From JBNJEA01 sp051745395 (GTDB lineage Bacteria > Desulfobacterota > Desulfobacteria > Desulfobacterales > Desulfosalsimonadaceae), in assembly GCA_051745395.1 (NCBI GenBank), contig JBNJEA010000110.1:1-10018 (forward strand): 10,018 nucleotides of DNA, written 5' to 3'. The number at the start of each line of letters is the position of its first letter. The first letter of the stretch is position 1. The notes under the pieces are model-generated. The model made no database searches and was not told where the DNA came from. It saw only the letters and a list, made by a program, of their open reading frames with translations. Shown in pieces: positions 1-5,448 of this stretch. Position numbers and translations under genes: made by a program.

Positions 1-619
1 TGACCCCCTGCTTTTCCCATTTTTCATACAGGGCCTGCGGGGCACGCTTAAGGTAAAGGACTTCGCCTTCGGCCTTGCCCCATTCGCCGATGGCGATTTC
101 ACCGACTTCAACGGCGATTTCCTGGGGATCGCGGTCCAGGGTTTGCCCGTCTTTTTCCACGGTGGTGGCCACGCCGAGATCTTCGGCCACGGCGAGCAGT
201 TTATTGGTATCCTTGATGTGGTAGTCATCGTTTTCCTTGCGGGCGGCCGACAGGAAAACCTCGGCCACGCAGCGGCCGTGATCGGAGTGGGCTGCGGCGC
301 CGCCGGCGATCATCCGGATGAAATTCCGGGCGGCGATGGTATTGGCATTTGCGCCGCAGAGACCCTTGCGGGTGTCTTCCCCCTCGATGCCGCTTTTGGG
401 CAGCGGCAGGCGGCAGGGGCCCATGCCGCAGTTCTTGCAGCAGGTGCCCTGGGCGCCGATATTACAGGGTTTCATGGTCTCAGCCCGGTCAAAAATGGTA
501 TCGATGCCCATTTTCTGGGCGCGGGTGATCATTTCCTGGGAGGCCACATCGATGGTGGCCTGCTTGGCATCCGCCACCTTCGGGGCCTTGGCTGCTTTTT
601 TTTCTTTTTCTTCTGCCAT
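1..619 (-). CDS. cooS: Anaerobic Ni-Fe-S carbon monoxide dehydrogenase catalytic subunit, N-terminal 206 residues (3' end outside window)
   Basis: Catalytic subunit of anaerobic CO dehydrogenase (CooS/AcsA), which interconverts CO and CO2 and, in the CODH/ACS complex, supplies CO for acetyl-CoA synthesis or oxidises it when the pathway runs in reverse. The visible part has the family cysteine pattern: C52 and C60 (subunit-bridging D cluster) and C61, C64, C69 and C88 (B cluster), within CNIGAQGTCCKNCGMGPCR. The following AAAHSDHGR stretch matches the proton-relay histidine region, and its SDHGR form resembles acetogen-type AcsA more than monofunctional CooS. The Ni-binding C-cluster ligands lie beyond the edge. 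The ATG at 619 has an AGGAGG ribosome binding site 8 nt upstream (628-633). It lies 76 nt after acsD with no clear promoter between, so the two are probably co-transcribed. The first 20 residues are Lys/Ala/Glu-rich. The family call is secure; acsA versus cooS naming depends on whether acsB follows. Confidence 0.95.
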   Translation of the reverse strand, partial: MAEEKEKKAAKAPKVADAKQATIDVASQEMITRAQKMGIDTIFDRAETMKPCNIGAQGTCCKNCGMGPCRLPLPKSGIEGEDTRKGLCGANANTIAARNFIRMIAGGAAAHSDHGRCVAEVFLSAARKENDDYHIKDTNKLLAVAEDLGVATTVEKDGQTLDRDPQEIAVEVGEIAIGEWGKAEGEVLYLKRAPQALYEKWEKQGV

Positions 620-648
620 TAGAGGTTCCTCCTCTTATTTTCAAATTT

Positions 649-663
649 AATATGCGGCATATT
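649..663. repeat. Small perfect palindrome between acsD and cooS
   Basis: AATATGC-G-GCATATT, two 7-bp arms around one base, lies 15 nt upstream of the cooS Shine-Dalgarno in the 76-nt intercistronic gap. It has no T-tract, so it does not look like a terminator. It could be an RNA-processing or protein-binding site, or chance. Confidence 0.4.
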
Positions 664-695
664 CAGTTTTAAAGTTTGTCTTTGATACGATTTAT

Positions 696-2279
696 TTATT
701 CGGCCCGCCGGTGAATCCGGTCGAGTTTGCCCAAAATCTTTTCCAGATGGGATTTCTGCTCGGGAGCCGGTGTCATGGTTTTTTCGCCCTTGGCCGCGGC
801 GGCTTCGCGCTTCTTGTGCAGCTCTTCGCGCTCCTTGGCCCGTTTTTGCCGCAGCTTGGCCTCCTCGGCTTCGCGCTGGGCCCGGGCGTCGGCTTCGGCC
901 TGCTTTTTGGCCTCTTCCTCGGCCTTGGCCTTGGCGTCTTCTTCGGCTTTCTTCTTGGCGGCTTCTTCTTCCTTGCGCTTGGCTTCAGCTTCGGCCTTGG
1001 CCTTGGCGTCTTCTTCGGCTTTGGCCTTTGCTTCGGCCTCGGCTTTGGCCTTGGCTTCGGGATCTTCTTCCGCCGGCTTGGCTTCAGCGGCAGGCGCGGC
1101 CTTTTCCTCCTTGGCCGGCGCAGCTTTCTTTTCTTCCTTCTTTGGCTCGGCCTTCTTTTGCGCCTTGGCCGGCTCGGCCTTCTTTTCTTCCTTGGCCGGT
1201 GCGGCCTTCTTCTTGGGCGCTTCCTTCTTCTTTTCTTCCTCGATGGTCAGATCGGGGGCCGGGGCCATGGACGCAAAATCGATGTCCACGTCGGCGAGCT
1301 GCTTGGCGATCGGGGCCACATCTTCTGCAGAGCCGCCTTCGCAGATCAGGTCAATAAAGGCCCTGGTCATGCGGATGGATTCGGGATGCCGCATGATCAG
1401 AACATCGGAGCCGGCCATCAGGTAGGTAACGGCACCGACGGCTTCCATCAGGATGCCACGTCTTTCCGGATCCCCGAGTTCCGGGGCTTCCTCGGCGGAC
1501 TGGTTGGCCTCTTTGCACCGCCAGATCTCGTTGCCGAGGTTATTGACAATCGGGTACTGGAGCTTGTCATCGCCCTGCAGCAGCGCGGCCATACGGATCC
1601 GCTCCATGACGGAATAGGAATATTCCAGCCCGTAGCCGAGGCCGCCGGTGGTCGGGTCGATCATGATCCGGTCGGTGGGCATGCCCAAGTTTTCCAGCAG
1701 GATGTTGACCTGTTTGGCCAGGTTGACATCAATGGGCGAAGACGAAATGATGGTCTGCCCGAAGCCCATGGCACTGGCGCCGATGCCCTTGTGGTTTTCG
1801 TCCTCGACCGGGCCGACGGCCAGGTTTAAGTTTTCACAGTCTTCACAGACCTTTTTCAGGACCTCTTCGTCCTTCTGATTGTTGGTCGTGCCCCAGACAA
1901 TCAGCGGCACGTCGATGGCATCCAGGACACTCTTGACGGTCTTGACCACATCAGCGGGGCTGGCGTCCTGGCCGTTGGGGTCGGCGCTTTTGAGCTGAAG
2001 CACGATCATTTCCGCCCCATAGGTCTCGACGCATTTTTTCGCCCAGGCGGCGGGATCGGACAAGACATCCTCAAACGGTTTTCTGGCCACTTCCGACCAG
2101 TCCGTCGGCTCTGAGTCCCAAATCTCCATGGCGATCTTGGGCTTATTGGGCATCTCTCCTTCAAAGAGATATAACGGGAGACAGCTTTCGCCGCCGACCG
2201 TTACGGCCTTGTCACCTTTGCCGACTGTAATCGGCCTGACGCTGCCCGCATAGGTTTCTTTTACGATTTCGAAGCCCAA
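696..2279 (-). CDS. acsD: Corrinoid iron-sulfur protein small subunit (CODH/ACS delta subunit) with long charged C-terminal extension
   Basis: Small subunit of the corrinoid iron-sulfur protein (AcsD/CdhD), which with the large subunit AcsC carries the methyl group from methyltetrahydrofolate to acetyl-CoA synthase. Residues 1 to about 318 align from memory with Moorella AcsD over the whole TIM-barrel fold: VGGESCLPLYLFEGE (28-42), SPIDVNLAKQVNILLENLG (181-199), IDPTTGGLGYGLEYS (207-221) and VLIMRHPE (293-300). The usual length is about 310-320 residues, but this protein has 527. Residues 346-500 are almost only K, A, E, P and D, and 508-527 form a separate amphipathic segment. The start is TTG: AAGGAGG lies 5 nt upstream (2285-2291), and no ATG occurs before residue 43, which is inside the conserved domain. 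It follows acsV, has its own likely promoter, and cooS follows after 76 nt. The core call is firm; the role of the tail is unknown. Confidence 0.95.
   Translation of the reverse strand: MGFEIVKETYAGSVRPITVGKGDKAVTVGGESCLPLYLFEGEMPNKPKIAMEIWDSEPTDWSEVARKPFEDVLSDPAAWAKKCVETYGAEMIVLQLKSADPNGQDASPADVVKTVKSVLDAIDVPLIVWGTTNNQKDEEVLKKVCEDCENLNLAVGPVEDENHKGIGASAMGFGQTIISSSPIDVNLAKQVNILLENLGMPTDRIMIDPTTGGLGYGLEYSYSVMERIRMAALLQGDDKLQYPIVNNLGNEIWRCKEANQSAEEAPELGDPERRGILMEAVGAVTYLMAGSDVLIMRHPESIRMTRAFIDLICEGGSAEDVAPIAKQLADVDIDFASMAPAPDLTIEEEKKKEAPKKKAAPAKEEKKAEPAKAQKKAEPKKEEKKAAPAKEEKAAPAAEAKPAEEDPEAKAKAEAEAKAKAEEDAKAKAEAEAKRKEEEAAKKKAEEDAKAKAEEEAKKQAEADARAQREAEEAKLRQKRAKEREELHKKREAAAAKGEKTMTPAPEQKSHLEKILGKLDRIHRRAE
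780..1244 (-). other. Low-complexity Lys/Ala/Glu-rich tail region of AcsD
   Basis: Codons 346-500 of acsD. The first part (346-408) is a PAKEEKKAEP-like proline-spaced segment resembling histone H1 or TolA-like linkers. The second part (408-499) lacks proline and runs as KAKAEAEAKAKAEEDAK, the composition of a long single alpha helix or charged coiled coil. It reads cleanly in frame without stops and uses the same GC-rich codons as the rest of the gene. The opposite strand shows long open frames only because of this composition. Confidence 0.9.
919..1022. repeat. 32-bp perfect direct repeat inside the acsD tail
   Basis: The 32 bases at 919-950 recur exactly at 991-1022. The 72-bp period equals 24 codons, so the reading frame is kept and each copy encodes AEEDAKAKAE (residues 421-430 and 445-454). 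This points to growth of the tail by in-frame duplication or slippage. Confidence 0.85.
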
Positions 2280-2460
2280 TGTTACCTCCTTATTTTGATA
2301 CGATTACAGTTGAAAAACAAAAATCCGGTTCAATACCATCCATATCCTCAAAGACGCGCCCTGCCGTCTTGAATTTGTAATTGAAATCATTAAAAATCGG
2401 CTCAAACCCTCATTCAGCAAAACCCGCGCCACCATATTAGTGAAACTATGCAAAAGATGA
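2280..2460 (-). other. Leader of acsD
   Basis: Non-coding stretch of about 170-180 nt between the predicted acsD promoter and the TTG start. No long hairpin, cobalamin riboswitch box or upstream gene was recognised. The 12-mer AATCGTATCAAA at 2294-2305 (minus strand) sits just upstream of the Shine-Dalgarno and recurs in the acsD-cooS gap at 681-692. Confidence 0.5.
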
Positions 2461-2490
2461 ATTAAATATCAAAAAAAAATGATTTGTCAA
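2461..2490 (-). promoter_or_regulatory. Predicted sigma70-type promoter for acsD-cooS
   Basis: On the minus strand a perfect TTGACA (2485-2490) is followed after 18 nt by TTTAAT (2461-2466), with a T-run in the spacer. This places the start of transcription near 2453. It is the best promoter match in the acsV-acsD gap and suggests acsD-cooS can be expressed separately from acsV. Confidence 0.55.
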
Positions 2491-2498
2491 TAAATATA

Positions 2499-2529
2499 GG
2501 CACTATTTTTTGTGCCGCTCCGGTGGCAC
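2499..2529. repeat. Competing short inverted repeats between acsV and acsD
   Basis: GGCAC (2499-2503), GTGCC (2512-2516) and GGCAC (about 2524-2528) alternate, so the middle copy can pair with either neighbour. They lie 40-70 nt past the acsV stop and directly upstream of the predicted acsD promoter. They could be a weak terminator for acsV or an operator; the stems are only 5 bp. Confidence 0.3.
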
Positions 2530-2569
2530 CACATCGGATACAAAACAAAAAACCGCTGCCGCGATTTGG

Positions 2570-4522
2570 CTACCGGGCGATTTGTTCCCGCCGCTTTTCC
2601 AGTCGGGCCTTGAGGTTGGGAAACAGGCTCTGATCGGTATGCGGCAGGAAAAGTGCGGCAACATAATTGTCCATGAAAGACTGGGTTTCGGAAAGTTCGA
2701 AATTGGTCATCCGGGTCAGCGTTTGCGTGACATCCCGCCGGATGCGGTTGGTCAGCGCGCTCATCCGGGCGCCCATCAAAGATCCGTTGCCGATAAACAC
2801 GACTTTTTCCGGATCGATTTCCGGCAGCAGCCCAACGGTCATGGTCTTTGCCAGGTCTATATAACTGCCGAAGCCGCCGGCCATGATGATGCGGTCCAGA
2901 TCGTGTATCGACAGACCCACCTCGGACAGCAGGGTCATGCAGCCGCTGTAGATGGCGCCTTTGGCGCGGATAAGATTGTCGATATCGATTTCATTGATCA
3001 CCACATCCCGATCGATGCCGGAGACCTCCTGCCAGGCCAGCACGTATTCATACACCCCGTCCGCCTCGCGAAGCCGCGGCGTATCCAGGTCCCGGTTGAA
3101 CTTGCCCCGGTTGTCGATAATGCCCATTTCGAACATGGTGGCCACGCAGGTGATTAAGCCGCTGCCGCAGATGCCCCTGGGCCGGACGTTGCCGATGGTC
3201 ACATTCATGGGCTCCAGTGTTACCGGATCGACGGAAAAATCCTCGATGGCGCCTTCGGCCGCCCGCATGCCCAGCTTGATGCCGCCGCCTTCGAAGGCCG
3301 GTCCCGCCGAACAGGCCGCACACACCATCCAGTCGCGGTTGCCGATGACGACCTCGGCATTGGTGCCGATGTCCATGTACAGCGTTAACGCTTCTTCATG
3401 AAACATGCCCGACCCCATGATCCCGGCCACAATGTCGCCGCCGACATAACTCGACACCTGGGGATAGACCAGTGCAGTCACGTGGTTGGGCAGTTCCAGA
3501 CCGAGCTCGATCGCCTTGAACGGCGGATAGATGACCGCGGCGGGCACATAGGGGCTTCTGCGGATATAGCGTGGGTTGACCCGCAGAAACAGCTGGGTCA
3601 TGGTGGTGTTGCCGGCAAAGGTGATGGTCGATATTTCTTCGGCATCGATCTTTGCTTTTTTCAAAATTTTGTGGATCACCGTGTTGATGGTCGCAATGAC
3701 TCTTTCATGCAGGGTATCTAAGCCGCGGCCTTTTTCCGCGTATACGATACGGCTGATGATGTCTTCGCCGTAGCTGATCTGGCCGTTGAAATCCCCGTAC
3801 TGGGCCAGCACCTCTCCGGAGATCAGGTCGATGACCTGCCCGTAGACGGTTGTGGTGCCGATATCGACGGCAATGGCGTAATTGTGGTCCGTGGTGTCGC
3901 CGGACTCGATGTTGATCACCCGGTTGATGCCGTCTTCGCGGACCGGACGGGCGATGTTGGTGGTGACCTTGAAATCCTCGGCCCGCATGACATCGGGAAT
4001 CTTGCGGATCACCGACAGGTCGAACTCCAGCCGGTGTTCGTTGTGATGCATGCGCAGATTGTCCACCAGCCGGGTCACATCGGCGACATTGTCTGCGCTC
4101 GACGGTTCCGGCAGCTCCAGGTAAATCTTTTCCACCGGCGGAACAAACAGGCCCTTTTCCTTGAGATCATCGAGATTGAGCTCCCGGATATGGGCGGTGC
4201 GCCGGGGGGTGGCCTGGAGATTTAACACCTTGGCGTCAATGGAGGATTCGGTCGGCACCCGCACGGTCAGGTCGCTTTTCACCGTGGACAGGCAGGCCAG
4301 TCGATAGCCCTTTTCCACGTCCTCGTTGCTCAACTGCTCGGAGATGCCGCCTTCGACTTCGCCGGATTCGATGATCACGCGGCATTTACCGCACACCCCT
4401 TCGCCGCCGCAGGAGGCGTTGATATGGACGCCGGCATCCATGGCCGCCCGGATGAGCGGCTCGCCGTCGTTGACCTCGATTTCTTTTTCATGGGGCAGAA
4501 ATGTAATTTTATGGGCTGTCAT
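2570..4522 (-). CDS. acsV: Corrinoid protein reductive activator (RACo-like), [2Fe-2S] ferredoxin plus ASKHA ATPase
   Basis: ATP-dependent reactivator of the corrinoid iron-sulfur protein: it returns inactive Co(II) corrinoid to Co(I) so methyl transfer can resume. The 650 residues show an N-terminal plant-type [2Fe-2S] domain with C38, C44, C47 and C77 (ASCGGEGVCGKC, then RLACLS). A linker region (about 95-210) follows, then an ASKHA-type ATPase core with AIAVDIGTTTVYGQ (216-229), TLYMDIGTNAEVVIG (380-394), a CAACSAGPAFEGGGI signature (401-415) and IIMAGGFGSY (545-554). Length and domain order match RACo/AcsV. The ATG at 4522 was chosen over a TTG 24 nt upstream because GAGG lies 7 nt before the ATG. 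It is followed by acsD and cooS on the same strand, which fits the role; acsD is part of its target. No membrane segments. Related activators serve O-demethylase corrinoid proteins, but the context favours AcsV. Confidence 0.93.
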   Translation of the reverse strand: MTAHKITFLPHEKEIEVNDGEPLIRAAMDAGVHINASCGGEGVCGKCRVIIESGEVEGGISEQLSNEDVEKGYRLACLSTVKSDLTVRVPTESSIDAKVLNLQATPRRTAHIRELNLDDLKEKGLFVPPVEKIYLELPEPSSADNVADVTRLVDNLRMHHNEHRLEFDLSVIRKIPDVMRAEDFKVTTNIARPVREDGINRVINIESGDTTDHNYAIAVDIGTTTVYGQVIDLISGEVLAQYGDFNGQISYGEDIISRIVYAEKGRGLDTLHERVIATINTVIHKILKKAKIDAEEISTITFAGNTTMTQLFLRVNPRYIRRSPYVPAAVIYPPFKAIELGLELPNHVTALVYPQVSSYVGGDIVAGIMGSGMFHEEALTLYMDIGTNAEVVIGNRDWMVCAACSAGPAFEGGGIKLGMRAAEGAIEDFSVDPVTLEPMNVTIGNVRPRGICGSGLITCVATMFEMGIIDNRGKFNRDLDTPRLREADGVYEYVLAWQEVSGIDRDVVINEIDIDNLIRAKGAIYSGCMTLLSEVGLSIHDLDRIIMAGGFGSYIDLAKTMTVGLLPEIDPEKVVFIGNGSLMGARMSALTNRIRRDVTQTLTRMTNFELSETQSFMDNYVAALFLPHTDQSLFPNLKARLEKRREQIAR

Positions 4523-4570
4523 TTTTTTCCCTCTTCCTTGTTTCAATTCGATTTCTTATGGCCGTACCAC

Positions 4571-4616
4571 AAACCCCGAGCGGGTTTCAAACCCAATTTT
4601 GAGTTTATGCTCAAAA
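4571..4616 (-). promoter_or_regulatory. acsV leader with alternative hairpins
   Basis: The acsV 5' leader contains AAACCC (4571-4576), GGGTTT (4582-4587) and AAACCC (4589-4594), so the middle arm can pair with either side. A second inverted repeat, TTTTGAG/CTCAAAA with a 6-nt loop (4597-4603 and 4610-4616), overlaps the predicted -10 and start site. An operator or leader-based control is possible, but unproven. Confidence 0.3.
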
Positions 4617-4644
4617 AAATAAAAGAAATTTGTTTCCGGGTCAA
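4616..4644 (-). promoter_or_regulatory. Predicted sigma70-type promoter for acsV
   Basis: On the minus strand TTGACC (4639-4644) is followed after exactly 17 nt by TATTTT (4616-4621), giving a leader of about 86 nt before the ATG at 4522. A 20-bp perfect palindrome lies about 25 nt upstream of the -35 box. Confidence 0.5.
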
Positions 4645-4669
4645 CCAAGCAAATACTACAAAATGGCCA

Positions 4670-4689
4670 AAAAAGATTGCAATCTTTTT
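4670..4689. repeat. 20-bp perfect palindrome upstream of the acsV promoter
   Basis: AAAAAGATTG directly followed by its reverse complement CAATCTTTTT. Its place just upstream of the -35 box suits an activator or repressor dimer, but no known regulator site is recognised. It has no loop sequence and its flanks do not suggest a terminator. Confidence 0.45.
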
Positions 4690-4732
4690 CAAAATTTTCA
4701 GTTTTCTGTCAGGTTTCGTCCGGTTTCTTGGC

Positions 4733-4925
4733 TGACGGGTACGCGAAAAAGCAGTTTTCTCGCTCAACGGTATTTTGCCGGGTCAGGCCATTTGCGCCGC
4801 TAAATTTCTCAAACTCGGGCTCTCGCCCTCAGACATTGAGAAATTTGTAACGCGCCGCAAATGGCCTGACCTTTCGGCAAAACACCTAAATTTCGCTCGA
4901 AAACCCCTTTTTCACGTACCCGTCA
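4733..4925. repeat. Large imperfect palindrome A (193 bp)
   Basis: Outer arms TGACGGGTACGCGAAAAAG (4733-4751) and 4907-4925 match with one mismatch. Further in, TTTTGCCG (4773-4780) pairs with 4875-4882, GGTCAGGCCATTTGCG (4781-4796) pairs perfectly with 4856-4871, and AAATTTCTCAA (4802-4812) pairs with 4836-4846. The tip GGGC-TCTC-GCCC is at 4817-4828. The arms diverge near 4752-4772 and 4883-4906. No open reading frame of interest is seen inside. The form suits a miniature transposable or REP/BIME-like element, or a long structured RNA. Confidence 0.85.
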
Positions 4926-5052
4926 TGGCAACAATTTACTATGCCGAAAAAGCAAAAAAACCCATTTAATCCAGACTGTTGAAAGCATTTCATGTAAAGC
5001 GGTATTTGGGGGTGAAGCAGGCTCGAAAACGATTTTGCTATACGATAAGGAG
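4926..5052. other. AT-rich spacer between palindromes A and B
   Basis: About 127 nt with A-runs (4946-4960) and no gene, hairpin or confident promoter recognised. It ends in AAGGAGG (5047-5053), which lies in front of a 21-codon reading frame. Confidence 0.5.
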
Positions 5053-5246
5053 GCAGGACCGATGGAGGTTGTCCAAGCGAACATTGAGACGTGTTTTGAA
5101 ATGCTTCTTGATGAAGCGGCGCCATAGCATCGCCGATTGTCTGAGCGAAGCGAGTTTCCCGTTTATATCCTATGGGATGCGGCGCCGCGAATCATAGAAG
5201 CATCAAAACAGGTCTCCGTTCGCGGGACAATCCCCATCGGCCCTGC
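5053..5246. repeat. Large imperfect palindrome B (194 bp)
   Basis: The outer arms at 5053-5074 and 5225-5246 agree at 19 of 22 positions. The arms continue with GCGAAC (5077-5082) against GTTCGC (5218-5223), a TGTTTTGA region, and GCGGCGCC (5116-5123) against GGCGCCGC (5181-5188). The centre holds a small GAGCGAAGCGAG motif (5142-5153). It is unlike palindrome A in sequence but almost the same length. Like A, it looks like a mobile or repeated intergenic element rather than a gene. Confidence 0.8.
5062..5127 (+). CDS. Possible 21-residue micro-ORF inside palindrome B
   Basis: The ATG at 5062 has a perfect AAGGAGG 8 nt upstream (5047-5053) and opens a frame for MEVVQANIETCFEMLLDEAA plus Pro before a TAG. 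The mirror arm of the palindrome also has an ATG frame of similar start. No homolog or domain is recognised, and it may be only a by-product of the repeat. Reported for the quality of its ribosome binding site. Confidence 0.15.
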   Translation: MEVVQANIETCFEMLLDEAAP

Positions 5247-5341
5247 CGGTCAACGCCAGGAAGGAACGGGTAAGCTGCTTCGAGATCCATTTGAAATTGT
5301 TTATGTTTTGTGGACTGACAGAAAAAAAATCAAAACCGAGC
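5247..5341. other. Spacer between palindromes B and C
   Basis: No gene or strong structure seen. It contains an A8 run (5322-5329) that reads as T8 on the minus strand, downstream of palindrome C in the feoB direction. Confidence 0.5.
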
Positions 5342-5441
5342 GATTTTCAAGTTTGCCGCAGATACAAGGAAGATGCAGGCGAGCGATAGTGCACTATGCG
5401 AGGCTGCATCTGACGCAGTAGATGCGGTAAAATTGAAAATC
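5342..5441 (-). terminator. 100-bp near-symmetric palindrome C, likely feoB terminator
   Basis: GATTTTCAA (5342-5350) mirrors TTGAAAATC (5433-5441), GATGCAG (5373-5379) mirrors CTGCATC (5404-5410), and the centre is ATAGTGCACTAT (5386-5397). All share the same symmetry axis at 5391/5392. It starts 7 nt past the feoB stop. On the minus strand a T8 run follows 12 nt beyond the stem. A terminator role fits the place, but a 100-bp stem is far longer than usual, so it may also be a repeat element. Confidence 0.55.
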
Positions 5442-5448
5442 CCTCCCC

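Noticed and set aside
143..650. Plus-strand frames opposite cooS
   Set aside because: They are shadows of a clearly recognised CODH gene on the minus strand.
711..1829. Long plus-strand open frames opposite acsD (372, 232 and 195 codons)
   Set aside because: They arise from the repetitive Lys/Ala/Glu codons of the acsD tail read backwards; the products are Leu/Gly/Phe- or Ser/Ala-rich without any domain.
2280..2460. Cobalamin riboswitch in the acsD leader
   Set aside because: A corrinoid-linked gene made this worth checking, but no B12-box-like conserved core was found here or in the acsV leader.
4543..4767. 74-codon minus-strand frame upstream of acsV
   Set aside because: It covers the acsV promoter and leader, is made of AT-rich low-complexity sequence and has no domain.
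4886..5125. 79-codon minus-strand frame between palindromes A and B
   Set aside because: It spans arms of both palindromes, has no ribosome binding site and no recognisable family.
4733..5441. CRISPR array or tRNA genes in the long gap
   Set aside because: The repeats are inverted, not regularly spaced direct repeats, and no cloverleaf was recognised.
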